A stretch of DNA of 64,000 nt, from contig NZ_OW659496.1 in the NCBI RefSeq assembly GCF_940143175.1, positions 1 to 64,000 of the forward strand. The letters are read 5' to 3'. A program made the position numbers and the translations under genes. Each line of letters starts with the position of its first letter. The first letter of the stretch is position 1. Origin of the DNA: Erysipelothrix amsterdamensis (GTDB taxonomy: Bacteria > Bacillota_I > Bacilli_A > Erysipelotrichales > Erysipelotrichaceae). Under the pieces are notes generated by a model that was not told the DNA's origin, made no database searches, and saw nothing but the letters and a program-made list of their open reading frames with translations. Shown here one piece after another: positions 49,037-58,102 of this stretch.

Positions 49037-49951
49037 ATGAAAAAAATATTAGCAGTTTTACTTGTTTCACTCTTAGTATTAACAGGGTGTAAATCAGCAC
49101 CGAATAGTCCATCAACAGAAAATGATGGGAAAATAAATGTTGTCGCGACAACTACAATGATTAAAGATCTTGTGGAAATTATTGGTGGCGAGAAGGTATC
49201 AGTAAATGGAATGATGGTTGCAGGGGTTGACCCTCACTTGTATAAAGCAAAACCAAGCGATGTGAAAGCAATTCAAGAAGCAGACGTTGTAGCATTTAAC
49301 GGCGTTCATCTTGAAGCAAAATTGGATGATGTACTTTCGGGTCTTGAAGGATCAGGGAAAAACATCATCAAATTAGAAGATGCTCTTGAGCCTAGCGATA
49401 TTATCAATGATGAGGAACAAGGTGGTCATGATCCACATATTTGGTTTGATGTAAATCTATGGAAAAAAAGTGCACAACATGTAGCCGATAAATTATCAGA
49501 ATTTGATGCAGAAAATAAAGACTATTATCAACAAAATGCAACAAAATATGTATCAGAGTTAGCAGATATGGATACATACATTAAAAACCGTATCGCTGAG
49601 ATTCCTGAACAACAACGTGTATTAGTTACAGCCCATGATGCCTTTGCATACTTTGGTCGTTACTTTGGCGTTCATGTGGAAGCAATTCAAGGGATTTCAA
49701 CTCAATCTGAAGCAGGTATTGCAGACATTAATAAAGTTTCAGATTTGATTGTTGATCGAAAAATTAAAGCAATTTATACAGAATCAAGCGTACCTAAGAA
49801 AACAATTGAATCATTACAAGCGGCTGTAAAAGATCGTGGCTTTGATGTTTCAATTGGTGGAGAAATTTATTCGGACTCCTTAAAAGAAGATGCGAGTTAT
49901 ATCGAAACGTATAAAATTAACGTTGATACAATTGTAGACAACTTAAAATAA
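49037..49951 (+). CDS. Metal ABC transporter substrate-binding lipoprotein (TroA/PsaA type)
   Basis: The lipoprotein that captures Mn, Zn or Fe outside the membrane. Signal with lipobox LVLTGCKS (Cys19). Metal ligands: His in GVDPHLYKAKPSD, His in HDPHIWFDV, Glu/Asp in AIQGISTQSEAG and IYTESS. Cluster A-1, 304 aa. There is no long His-rich loop (only GGHDPH), which fits Mn/Fe better than Zn; this is inference. One base after the regulator stop. Confidence 0.92.
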   Translation: MKKILAVLLVSLLVLTGCKSAPNSPSTENDGKINVVATTTMIKDLVEIIGGEKVSVNGMMVAGVDPHLYKAKPSDVKAIQEADVVAFNGVHLEAKLDDVLSGLEGSGKNIIKLEDALEPSDIINDEEQGGHDPHIWFDVNLWKKSAQHVADKLSEFDAENKDYYQQNATKYVSELADMDTYIKNRIAEIPEQQRVLVTAHDAFAYFGRYFGVHVEAIQGISTQSEAGIADINKVSDLIVDRKIKAIYTESSVPKKTIESLQAAVKDRGFDVSIGGEIYSDSLKEDASYIETYKINVDTIVDNLK

Positions 49952-49970
49952 AAGAAAAGGGAGTGTGAAT

Positions 49971-50711
49971 ATGGCAGAGAAGGAATATGCAATCGAAGTA
50001 GAAGATTTGACGGTTACTTATGACGTTAAACCTGTTCTTTGGGATTGTGACGTGAAATTTGAGAAAGGTAAATTGACCGCAATTGTCGGACCGAATGGTG
50101 CCGGTAAATCGACCATGATTAAGGCGATTATGGGTCTTTTAAAACCTATTTCAGGAAAAATAACAATTAACGGACAACATCAAAAAGACGAGTATAAGAA
50201 TATCGCTTATGTACCTCAAAGCGGAAGTGTTGACTGGGATTTTCCCGCTACCGTGGAAGACATCGTTTTGATGGGACGTTATGGCCATATTGGCTGGATT
50301 AAACGTCCACGTAAAGAAGACCGTGAGATTGCTAATGAGATGCTCGAACGTGTTGGGATGAGTGCTTATCGAGATCGACAAATCAGTCAACTCTCTGGTG
50401 GTCAACAACAACGTGTTTTCCTTGCTCGTGCATTAACACAACAAGCTGAAATTTATATCTTAGATGAACCGCTAAAGGGAGTCGATGTTAAGACAGAAGA
50501 AATCTTAATGACACTTCTTAAAGAACTTGCAGCATCGGGTAAAACAGTCATTGTTGTGCACCACGACCTTACAAGTATTGAGGGATATTTTGATAACATT
50601 GCGCTTGTTAATGTAAAACTTGTTGCGTGGGGTCCAGTTCAAAATACCTTCACCCAAGAAAACCTAAAACTTACATACCATACAGATGTAGGAGGTATTG
50701 TAAAATCATGA
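49971..50711 (+). CDS. Metal ABC transporter ATP-binding protein
   Basis: The ATPase of the importer, 246 aa. Walker A GPNGAGKSTMIKAI, signature LSGGQQQRVFLARAL, Walker B IYILDEPLKGVD and switch VVHHDL. The start at 49971 is chosen for AAAGGGAG upstream. Its stop overlaps the first permease gene (ATGA). Confidence 0.93.
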   Translation: MAEKEYAIEVEDLTVTYDVKPVLWDCDVKFEKGKLTAIVGPNGAGKSTMIKAIMGLLKPISGKITINGQHQKDEYKNIAYVPQSGSVDWDFPATVEDIVLMGRYGHIGWIKRPRKEDREIANEMLERVGMSAYRDRQISQLSGGQQQRVFLARALTQQAEIYILDEPLKGVDVKTEEILMTLLKELAASGKTVIVVHHDLTSIEGYFDNIALVNVKLVAWGPVQNTFTQENLKLTYHTDVGGIVKS

Positions 50712-51841
50712 TAAATGCAATTATAGATTTGTTTAGTAATTATACATTTCAAATCGTTGCACTTGGATCGATTGCGTTAGGGATTCTTACCGGAGTTACT
50801 GGAACATTCGCGGTACTTCGAAAACAAAGTTTACTTGGAGACAGTATCGCTCACTCTGCATTGGCAGGGATTACGATGGCATTTATAATGACCGGTACTA
50901 AAAACACAGAAATACTGCTTCTAGGTGCGCTCCTTGCAGGGCTTCTTGCAACGTTTATTATTAACTCAATCTCAAATAACACTCGAATAAACTTCGAGAG
51001 TGCAATGGCACTTGTTATGTCGGTATTCTTTGGGGTAGGATTTATTCTTCTTACTCACATTCAAAAAATGCCGGATTCACAACAAGCAGGGTTGGAACGC
51101 TTTCTATTTGGTCAAGCAGCCACAATCTTACAAAGAGATGTTTACTTTGTAATCGGTGTAACACTTGTCGTAGTTGTTCTCATGATTCTGTTGTGGAAAG
51201 AAATCAAAGTATTCTCATTTGATCCTATTTATGCACATTCAATTGGGTTATCAACACAATTTCTCAATATTGTATTATCAGGATTTATCGTTGCAGCGAT
51301 TATTATGGGAATTCAAATGGTGGGTGTAGTCCTCATGTCTGCACTTATCATTGCTCCTGCTGTTGCTGCGCGTCAATGGACACATTCTTTGACGGGAATG
51401 ACAATTCTAGCTGCAGTATTTGGTGCAATTTCAGGTCTTGGTGGAACAATCGTAAGTTCTCTCATAAATAAATTTCCTACAGGTCCTGCAATTGTCGTGA
51501 TTGCAAGCAGTATTGTTATTATCAGTCTTCTTTTTGCTCCTGGACGCGGTATTATCAACAAAGGGATGCGCCAACACGGTGCAAAACAAGCATTTGAAGC
51601 TGATATGGCGATAATTAACCTATTGACACATCAGTTATTGGATATTGATGCACATTTTACAAAAGAACAATTACAAGAAGCATGTATTATTGATCATCAT
51701 CGTGAGGGGAAATCGTTTGATCGCCTCTTCAACAATCTCAAGAAACGTCATATGGTTGAGCGAGTGGATGACTCAATGTACTTTAAGTTAACACGTGTTG
51801 CGAAATTAGAATACGAACAAAATCGAGGTGATCAATTATGA
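50708..51841 (+). CDS. Metal ABC transporter permease with C-terminal winged helix
   Basis: A channel subunit of the ABC-3 (FecCD-like) class, 377 aa. About 8 membrane segments in residues 1-280, with QSLLGDSIAHSALAGI and IAPAVAARQWTHSL as family motifs. The last 85 residues are soluble and read as a DtxR-like winged helix (FTKEQLQEACIIDHHREGKS, FNNLKKRHMVERVDDSMYFK). ATG overlaps the ATPase stop; the stop overlaps the second permease. Confidence 0.9.
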   Translation: MINAIIDLFSNYTFQIVALGSIALGILTGVTGTFAVLRKQSLLGDSIAHSALAGITMAFIMTGTKNTEILLLGALLAGLLATFIINSISNNTRINFESAMALVMSVFFGVGFILLTHIQKMPDSQQAGLERFLFGQAATILQRDVYFVIGVTLVVVVLMILLWKEIKVFSFDPIYAHSIGLSTQFLNIVLSGFIVAAIIMGIQMVGVVLMSALIIAPAVAARQWTHSLTGMTILAAVFGAISGLGGTIVSSLINKFPTGPAIVVIASSIVIISLLFAPGRGIINKGMRQHGAKQAFEADMAIINLLTHQLLDIDAHFTKEQLQEACIIDHHREGKSFDRLFNNLKKRHMVERVDDSMYFKLTRVAKLEYEQNRGDQL

Positions 51842-52959
51842 CAATATCAATTCCAGTTCAAATTATGATGATTGCGGTTGTCGTAGCATTATCTTGTTCA
51901 TTACTCGGCGTATTTTTAGTACTTAAAAAAATGGCAATGATGAGTGATGCAATTACCCATACAATTCTGTTAGGAATTGTAATTGGCTTCTTTATCACAC
52001 ATGACTTTAATTCTCCATTACTAATCTTAGGTGCTTCCATCACGGGGGTTCTAACGGTTTACCTAATTGAGATGTTACAAAGTACGCGTCTTCTTTCGGA
52101 AGAATCATCAATTGGTGTCGTATTCCCACTGCTCTTTAGTATCGCGATTATTTTAATTACGCGTTATGCAGGTTCAGTTCACTTAGATACTGATGCTGTA
52201 TTATTAGGTGAAATCGCGTTTGCGCCATTTGATACAATGCTTGTATTCGGTATGGAGTTACCGAAGAGCTTAGTGACCATGTCAGTGATTTTAGTAATTG
52301 ACTTAATCTTTGTAGTAATTTTCTTCAAAGAACTTAAACTTACAAGTTTTGACCCACTTCTTGCCGCAACACTAGGCTTTGCGCCAGTATTCCTGCATTA
52401 TGCATTAATGACGTTAATATCTGTAACGGCTGTAGGTGCATTTAATGCTGTTGGATCGGTACTTGTAATCGCATTTATGATTGGACCACCAATCACAGCA
52501 TTCTTACTGACACATGACTTAGTTAAATTAATTTTAATCAGTTCTGGATTCGCAATTTTTAATGCAATCTCTGGATATCAATTTGCGACTTACTTTGATG
52601 TTTCGATCGCTGGAAGTATGGCACTGATGACAGGAATATCATTTGGTATCGTATTTCTCTTCTCGCCACGAGAGGGTTTAATTTCAAATAAAATTCGCCG
52701 TCACCAACAAAAAAGCGAGTTTGCTGAACTTACAGTCTTATTCCATCTGTTTAATCACGAAGAAAGTGATGTAGAAGCAGAAGAAGCGGGCGTATGGAGT
52801 ATTTATGAACACCTCAACTGGTCTCAAACAAAGATACAAAAAATTATTGAAAGTTTAGAAATGAAAAAGTATGTCACTATTGATCGAGATATAATTAAAC
52901 TAACGGATTTAGGCCGTGAAGTAAGTATCAATCATGCTGAAACAATCTTTGACCGCTAG
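51838..52959 (+). CDS. Metal ABC transporter permease, second, with C-terminal winged helix
   Basis: Paralogue of the preceding permease, 373 aa, giving a heterodimeric channel as in TroC/TroD. KKMAMMSDAITHTILLGI and VLVIAFMIGPPITAFLL are family motifs. It too ends in a soluble winged-helix-like tail (WSIYEHLNWSQTKIQKIIES, then KKYVTIDRDIIKLTDLGRE). A terminator overlaps the stop. Confidence 0.9.
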   Translation: MTISIPVQIMMIAVVVALSCSLLGVFLVLKKMAMMSDAITHTILLGIVIGFFITHDFNSPLLILGASITGVLTVYLIEMLQSTRLLSEESSIGVVFPLLFSIAIILITRYAGSVHLDTDAVLLGEIAFAPFDTMLVFGMELPKSLVTMSVILVIDLIFVVIFFKELKLTSFDPLLAATLGFAPVFLHYALMTLISVTAVGAFNAVGSVLVIAFMIGPPITAFLLTHDLVKLILISSGFAIFNAISGYQFATYFDVSIAGSMALMTGISFGIVFLFSPREGLISNKIRRHQQKSEFAELTVLFHLFNHEESDVEAEEAGVWSIYEHLNWSQTKIQKIIESLEMKKYVTIDRDIIKLTDLGREVSINHAETIFDR

Positions 52960-52974
52960 CAATAGCGGTTTTTT
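52952..52974 (+). terminator. Terminator of the metal ABC operon
   Basis: ACCGCTA (52952-52958), loop GCAA, TAGCGGT (52963-52969), then a T-run. Confidence 0.88.
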
Positions 52975-53030
52975 ATATCAGAATCCCCAATTTGGTGGAA
53001 GTATTTGTTATGATGAATAGGGTGATAAAT

Positions 53031-53585
53031 ATGGAACTATCAATCTTAAATTGGATACAGACTTTGAGAACACCGATGTTAGATCGCTTTTTTGCGCTCT
53101 TTACATCATTGGGAGATCATGGAGAGATCTGGTTTATAATTCTATTAATTCTATTTGTAATGAAAAAAACGCGAAAAGTCGCGATACTAGGTCTTCTTGC
53201 GATTTCAATTGAAGTCGTGTTAATCAGTGGTATTATTAAACCAATAGTCATGCGTCCAAGACCATTCTACGCAAACCCTGTTGACTTAATCATCCCAGTA
53301 CCGAGAGGCTCTTCCTTTCCTTCGGGACATGCAGCCAGTTCTTTTGCGGTCGCAATGGTTTTGTATTTCAATAATATTAAACACAAACCTATTTATATAT
53401 CGTTAGCGATATTAATGGCATTCTCAAGACTCTATGCATATGTTCACTACCCATCTGATGTTTTGGTTGGGACGGTGTTGGGAATTTTTATCGCATACGA
53501 GGTTACGAAATATCAGGATGTGCTTTTGAAAATCATGAATTCAATCCTTGTAAGAATAGGGATAAAAAAAGAAATAGCACCTTAA
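53031..53585 (+). CDS. PAP2-family lipid phosphatase
   Basis: A membrane acid phosphatase, 184 aa, possibly undecaprenyl-pyrophosphate or phosphatidic-acid phosphatase. All three motifs are present: KPIVMRPRP, SFPSGHAASSFA and SRLYAYVHYPSD. Five to six membrane segments. The start at 53031 is set by AGGGTGAT upstream; the longer in-frame start at 52992 lacks a site. It converges on the beta-lactamase-fold gene. Confidence 0.9.
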   Translation: MELSILNWIQTLRTPMLDRFFALFTSLGDHGEIWFIILLILFVMKKTRKVAILGLLAISIEVVLISGIIKPIVMRPRPFYANPVDLIIPVPRGSSFPSGHAASSFAVAMVLYFNNIKHKPIYISLAILMAFSRLYAYVHYPSDVLVGTVLGIFIAYEVTKYQDVLLKIMNSILVRIGIKKEIAP

Positions 53586-53587
53586 TG

Positions 53588-54556
53588 CTATTTCTTTTTT
53601 TTGTGGAGAAACGATTGAATCAGAGCATCACGATGTTTGAGATAACCGTGATCTTCACGACTTGGATGAACGCGATGTGCAAGCAAAATCATTGCGCGCT
53701 CGTTATGAAATAAAACAACGGGGCCGGTGAAGCCCGTATGGTAACAGGCATCCATACCGTTATAAACATAACGATTCCACCCATACGAACGTGAATCAAT
53801 ATGGGTATTTCGAATCAGTTGATAATGTTTTGGTGATAAGAGTTGAGGATCGGACGTAAGCATTGCTTCCATAAAACGTTTTAAGTCTGGTAATGTGGAA
53901 AAAATACCGGCGTTACCAGCAATACCGTCACAGTTTCGCGCAGTTTCATCGTGGACTACACCTTGGATTAAGCCGTATTTATTCGTTAACTCTGTAGGGA
54001 CACACAATTCCCTTTTTTTAGGATTAAAACGCGTATCCGACATTTTTAACGGTTTAAAAATAGATTTATCGAAACTTGCTTGTAAATTGGTGTCCACAAA
54101 ATCGATAATATAGCCTAAGATTAAATAATTTATACATGAATAAACCATTTTTTGATTTGGTGTATTTATCAAGTCTTTGCAATCCATGACACTCTTGTAG
54201 ATTTGATCGCGATTCATTTCTGCGCGTCCGGTAACACTAGGAGCCATACCGCTTCGATGAAGCAGACAGTCTGTGATGGTAATATCGGGTTGTTTAAAGG
54301 CGTTGATATATTTTTGAATGGGTGCATCTAAGGAAAGGACACCTTGATCGCAAAGTTGAAGAATGCGTGTCGTAGTGAATAATTTTGTGATTGAAGCGAT
54401 ATCAAATTGATGTGTCGCTTCAAGCTTTGGTCCTTCAAATGTCGTGTGCCCATAAATTGTATCGGTCCAGGCTCTATTTTCATAGATGGATAAGGCGAGA
54501 CCACTTACGTATCCATCATCAACCATCTTGTGTACTTGATCTAGAATTGAATCCAT
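53588..54556 (-). CDS. Serine beta-lactamase-fold hydrolase (class C / esterase-like)
   Basis: 322 aa without a signal peptide, so cytoplasmic. Catalytic Ser-x-x-Lys in IASITKLFT near residue 56, Tyr motif VYSCINYLILG near 140, and HTGFTG in place of KTG. Relatives are esterases, D-aminopeptidases or wall-related enzymes rather than antibiotic-resistance enzymes. Its ATG overlaps the HAD gene stop (TAATG) and it has no good ribosome site, so translation probably depends on coupling. Confidence 0.87.
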   Translation of the reverse strand: MDSILDQVHKMVDDGYVSGLALSIYENRAWTDTIYGHTTFEGPKLEATHQFDIASITKLFTTTRILQLCDQGVLSLDAPIQKYINAFKQPDITITDCLLHRSGMAPSVTGRAEMNRDQIYKSVMDCKDLINTPNQKMVYSCINYLILGYIIDFVDTNLQASFDKSIFKPLKMSDTRFNPKKRELCVPTELTNKYGLIQGVVHDETARNCDGIAGNAGIFSTLPDLKRFMEAMLTSDPQLLSPKHYQLIRNTHIDSRSYGWNRYVYNGMDACYHTGFTGPVVLFHNERAMILLAHRVHPSREDHGYLKHRDALIQSFLHKKKK

Positions 54557-55173
54557 TATAATACCGCTTTTAGGATGTCGGATGGTGTTTTCAGTATATA
54601 GTCAATATCATCCATTCCTTCTGTTGAAATATGGCCCCAGCTTGCAAGCCCAAAGGCCATTCCTGCCGCTTTAGCAGCCTGGTAGTCAAAGATACTGTCT
54701 CCAATATATAATGCGCGTTTTGGCTCAATATCAAGCATTTTTGCGCAGACGAGAAGTGGTTCGGGATGTGGTTTATGATGCTCAGTATCTCCTGATAATA
54801 CAACTGCTTTAAAATAGCCATCCATGCCATTTTCCACGACATCAATGTCATATTGCAAACGTCGTTTTGATGAAGCAACACCTTGTTTTACTTTGTCATC
54901 CAGTTCACGAATTACAGATTCAATTCCTTCAAATAATGTTGCGGGATGGGGGTATTCATTCACATATTGAACCCAACGGGGATAAACATCCGTAGAGATT
55001 CCTAATGCATTTAAAACACCATGTCCGTCATAACACGTTAAGTGCATTAACTCATCATATGTCATTTGAATTCCGAGTTCCTCTTCAACAATTTTCATTA
55101 ATGGGTAAAGGTTCATGTCAAATGTGTTTACGACCGTCCCATCAAGATCGTAGATAACTGCGTCATAGTTCAT
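54556..55173 (-). CDS. HAD-superfamily phosphatase (PpaX/Gph type)
   Basis: A 205-aa haloacid-dehalogenase hydrolase with a helical cap. Motif I YDLDGTVVNTF, motif II VASSKRR, motif III region KPHPEPLL, motif IV GDSIFDYQAAKAAG. Possible phosphoglycolate phosphatase or pyrophosphatase. The start at 55173 is chosen for GAGGAAG upstream. First gene of a two-gene operon with the serine hydrolase. Confidence 0.87.
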   Translation of the reverse strand: MNYDAVIYDLDGTVVNTFDMNLYPLMKIVEEELGIQMTYDELMHLTCYDGHGVLNALGISTDVYPRWVQYVNEYPHPATLFEGIESVIRELDDKVKQGVASSKRRLQYDIDVVENGMDGYFKAVVLSGDTEHHKPHPEPLLVCAKMLDIEPKRALYIGDSIFDYQAAKAAGMAFGLASWGHISTEGMDDIDYILKTPSDILKAVL

Positions 55174-55354
55174 AATCTTCCTCACTTTTAATTCTATTAT
55201 ACATGATTTAAGATACGGGTTCTTGGACAAATAATGAACGATTTGAAATCAAAAAGTAAGTAAATGTATCGAAAACGTGATTTTTGTTCATCAAAAGCGA
55301 AACAATATGAAAAATTAGGGAAAGGAGTGGGATGAATTCCCATTATTTGTAACG

Positions 55355-55360
55355 TATAAT
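55355..55360 (+). promoter_or_regulatory. -10 box of the CAP lipoprotein gene
   Basis: TATAAT, 24 bases before the ATG, with GGAG between. The rest of the gap 55174-55354 shows only a small hairpin (TGGGA / TCCCA at about 55328). Confidence 0.45.
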
Positions 55361-55384
55361 AAACTAGAAATGGAGTCGATACTT

Positions 55385-56434
55385 ATGAAAAAACGAATTA
55401 CACTATTATTATGTATTGTATTATTAACAGGTTGTGGTGCAAAGACAGAACCTGAAGAAGTGCTTGAGTCTAAAACACTTACAACAAAAGATGTGGAACT
55501 TCTAAAAAAACATGGCTTGGATGTTACTGAGAGTAATGAAGTTAAGGTTGATAAAGATGGTAATATGATCTTTACAGTTGATGAAAAGGAAGTTAAAGTT
55601 CCATTTACTTTACTCGATGATAAAGAAGCAGATAAAAAAATCAAAGAAACATTGAAGCAACAAATAGAGTTATCTGAAAAAGATACAGAAGCGAAAAAGA
55701 ATTCAAAAAAAGACACCAAAAAAGATTCGAAAAAAGAATCGAAAGCAGACGATTCTAAAGAAACTAAAAAAGAAGAGAAAAAAGAAACTGCGAAGAAACA
55801 AGACAAACCTTCTGAGAAGAAGGAACCAACGGTGACTTATCGTGAAGCGAAAGACTATGAGTCGATTGCATTTTCAGAGGAATACCGCGAGGATGCATCA
55901 ATGAATAAAGGCGAGAGTTATGTTCAGCGTGATGGAGAAAACGGTAAGAAAGAAATTGTCTATAGCGTAAAAGTTGTGGATGGTGTTGATACGGAATGGA
56001 CTGTGAAAAGTTCTTCAATCGTTAAAAATCCTGTAAATAAAATTATTGTGAATGGAACTTATGAAGCAAGAGGATCAATCAGTGATGGTTATGCAACAGA
56101 GGTTTATAACCTTATAAATGCGAACCGTCGTGCTAAAGGATTAAGCAATCTAACATGGTCAAACAGTCTTTATAATTCAGCGCAAATAAGAGCAAAAGAG
56201 ATTTCAGTTCTATTTGAACACACACGTCCGAATGGACAATCGGTTTTATCAATGGCCAATGATATCAATGGTGAAAATATTGTATATGGTCGTATAGATA
56301 TGGATTACTTAGTGAACTTATGGATGAATTCTCCAGGACATTATGGTAATATCATGAACGACCTTAATTACACTGCAACGGCAGTATATATTGAAGATGG
56401 TTATGCATACGCAGTACAATTATTTGGATACTAG
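55385..56434 (+). CDS. Lipoprotein with Lys/Glu-rich linker and CAP (SCP/YkwD) domain
   Basis: An exported surface lipoprotein, 349 aa. Signal with lipobox LLTGCGAK (Cys17), then an acidic and basic linker of about 60 residues rich in Lys, Glu, Asp and Ser (about 85-145), then the CAP domain at about 225-349 (EVYNLINANRRAKGLSNLTW, FEHTRPNG, LWMNSPGHYGNIMN). Bacterial CAP proteins are surface or secreted proteins of mostly unknown activity. The start at 55385 is preferred for the signal; 55370 is also open. Own terminator. Confidence 0.9.
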   Translation: MKKRITLLLCIVLLTGCGAKTEPEEVLESKTLTTKDVELLKKHGLDVTESNEVKVDKDGNMIFTVDEKEVKVPFTLLDDKEADKKIKETLKQQIELSEKDTEAKKNSKKDTKKDSKKESKADDSKETKKEEKKETAKKQDKPSEKKEPTVTYREAKDYESIAFSEEYREDASMNKGESYVQRDGENGKKEIVYSVKVVDGVDTEWTVKSSSIVKNPVNKIIVNGTYEARGSISDGYATEVYNLINANRRAKGLSNLTWSNSLYNSAQIRAKEISVLFEHTRPNGQSVLSMANDINGENIVYGRIDMDYLVNLWMNSPGHYGNIMNDLNYTATAVYIEDGYAYAVQLFGY

Positions 56435-56435
56435 T

Positions 56436-56473
56436 AAAAAAGCGTACTTCTCAATTTGAGAAATACGCTTTTA
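56436..56473. terminator. Bidirectional terminator after the CAP gene
   Basis: AAAAGCGTACTTCTCAA and TTTGAGAAATACGCTTTT pair with one mismatch; serves the convergent membrane protein gene too. Confidence 0.88.
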
Positions 56474-56480
56474 TTTTGAT

Positions 56481-57107
56481 CTAAGCTAAACGACCTGTTG
56501 CTTCAAGATAAATATTTGTAAAGTAGTTTACGGAAATAGGCGATATTAGAATACTGAAAGCATATTCTAAGAGGTTTCCTTGCGCGGTTCCGGGACCAAA
56601 CATTGAATCCAGGAGTGTTCTTAATAAAAATTGAGCAAATACAATGGCAAGAGTGAAACCAAAAATGCGTAAACGGTAGCCTTTGCTGATTTCAAAGCAT
56701 TTCTCAAAGAGATTATTATCTTCTGGGAAATCCACAATCACAAAGCTTAAAATTGAGAAGGCAATTGCAATCATAATACCAGGAACAACGAATAATATGA
56801 GTCCAAGTGTAATTGCAAGCCCAGAAAGTAGGTAAAACTTTAGGGCGCGTCCCCAGTCAACATAGGAAGCGACTTGTTTTACGAGGTCCCAATTCAGTTC
56901 CGCATCCTCAAGACGACTGAAGAAAACAACCATCTCGACAAGACCCTGGAGTAACATCGATATAATGCCAATAATAATCATGAGAAATGCTGAGATTAAG
57001 GGATCAACTCCAAAATCGAGGAATCCAAGCGCAAATGGAATTACGAGGACGACAATTGATATGATAATAATTTGTAAATAATTATGAAGTAGACTTTTCT
57101 TTGTCAT
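56481..57107 (-). CDS. Membrane protein of unknown function (DUF975-like)
   Basis: 208 aa with five or six membrane segments, including LITLGLILFVVPGIMIAIAFSI-like strings in the centre. Resembles the DUF975 family by layout, which is only a tentative match. The start at 57107 is chosen for AAAGGAG; the longer in-frame ATG at 57134 overlaps the upstream gene. Cotranscribed with the small anchored protein upstream. Confidence 0.7.
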   Translation of the reverse strand: MTKKSLLHNYLQIIIISIVVLVIPFALGFLDFGVDPLISAFLMIIIGIISMLLQGLVEMVVFFSRLEDAELNWDLVKQVASYVDWGRALKFYLLSGLAITLGLILFVVPGIMIAIAFSILSFVIVDFPEDNNLFEKCFEISKGYRLRIFGFTLAIVFAQFLLRTLLDSMFGPGTAQGNLLEYAFSILISPISVNYFTNIYLEATGRLA

Positions 57108-57117
57108 AAGTTCTCCT

Positions 57118-57513
57118 TTATTTTTGTGCTTCAATATGGTTCATAAGTATCGTCGCGTCATTTTGATCGATGCGATAAACTTTTCGATCAACCACAAGCT
57201 TATCTTCAAAGACTGAGATTTTCATGTGCTTCTCGTCCTTAAATGTGAGTTCCATATTATAGGTTTCGTCAGGTTGTGATAACTGACGTGTAGAGCCTTT
57301 TAGTTCAATTGATTTTAAAAGAGTGATACTTTCGACAATACGATTTGTATCTTGCGTAGTGATTTCGATCTCTTTGTAGTTGTATATTATCGTCTCAACT
57401 TGAGTTGGGTCGATAGATTGGAGTTTTCCTTTAGACAAGTAATTGGGAAGACCCATCAGGACTAAAACACCGATACAAACAATAAAGACAATGATTCTTG
57501 AGTTTTTTTTCAT
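57118..57513 (-). CDS. Small anchored extracytoplasmic protein of unknown function
   Basis: 131 aa. A signal-anchor (RIIVFIVCIGVLVLMGLP, residues 5-22) is followed by a soluble mixed alpha/beta part. No motif recognised. AAAGGGGG lies before the ATG. Forms an operon with the membrane protein downstream. Confidence 0.7.
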   Translation of the reverse strand: MKKNSRIIVFIVCIGVLVLMGLPNYLSKGKLQSIDPTQVETIIYNYKEIEITTQDTNRIVESITLLKSIELKGSTRQLSQPDETYNMELTFKDEKHMKISVFEDKLVVDRKVYRIDQNDATILMNHIEAQK

Positions 57514-57607
57514 GTTTCCCCCTTTATCTCAATTATAACGGATTTTAATAGCAAAATGTTGCGGTATCATATTTTGAACATTGGCATGTGTGTGGAGGTA
57601 AAATAAA

Positions 57608-57627
57608 AAACCACTGATAGGTGGTTT
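57608..57627 (-). terminator. Terminator of ssrA
   Basis: Minus strand AAACCAC, loop CTATCA, GTGGTTT, then T residues. Confidence 0.8.
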
Positions 57628-57638
57628 GAAATTTAATA

Positions 57639-57987
57639 TGGTGGAGATGGCGAGAGTCGAACTCGCGTCCAAGAAGTGTTCCACATTCGAATGTCTACAG
57701 TTTAGTCTGTTTCTAAATAATCAAAGTTCAAGCTCCAGACAAACCTTCCTTTGATGTGCTCTAAAATTTTCGTGGCATACACCGAGCAGTGCTGGCCCTT
57801 ATTCTTTGTGAGTGAGTTGATATCGTTTGCCCAAAGACCAAACGCCCGATATCAGGCTGCAGCGTTAAACGCTAATTAAGCAGCGAATTGTAAACTGTTG
57901 TTTCCAGTTAATTTTTTTTAGCTATTAGGTAGCAACTCCACTGCAATTCGAATCAAACGAAATCCTGTCGAAACCATGACATCCCCA
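57639..57987 (-). ncRNA. ssrA: Transfer-messenger RNA
   Basis: Rescues stalled ribosomes and tags nascent proteins for degradation. The 3' end reads GTTCGACTCTCGCCATCTCC then ACCA on the minus strand, the tRNA-like T-arm and acceptor; the 5' end is GGGGATGTCATGG with TTTCGACAGG. Tag frame ends GNNSLQFAA before TAA (57876-57878). The start of the tag is not clear (see findings). About 349 nt. Confidence 0.95.
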
Positions 57988-57996
57988 GGACCACCA

Positions 57997-58002
57997 TTAT
58001 AA
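57997..58002 (-). promoter_or_regulatory. -10 box of ssrA
   Basis: TATAAT on the minus strand, 10 bases before the RNA 5' end, with TTGTAG about 17 bases further upstream. Confidence 0.7.
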
Positions 58003-58102
58003 CAATATTTCCGCAAAACTACAATAATTAGACGTTATCGTAGCTCTTTTTAAAAAATATCAGATGGTGTATTATAGATGGAGAAATAGAGGGACAGAAA
58101 TC

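Noticed and set aside
55315-55806. 163-codon minus-strand frame rich in Ser and Phe
   Set aside because: It is the complement of the Lys/Glu-rich linker of the CAP lipoprotein; low complexity and no ribosome site.
55741-55830. Repeated Lys/Glu codons suggesting a tandem repeat or CRISPR
   Set aside because: Irregular low-complexity coding sequence with no fixed repeat or spacer length.
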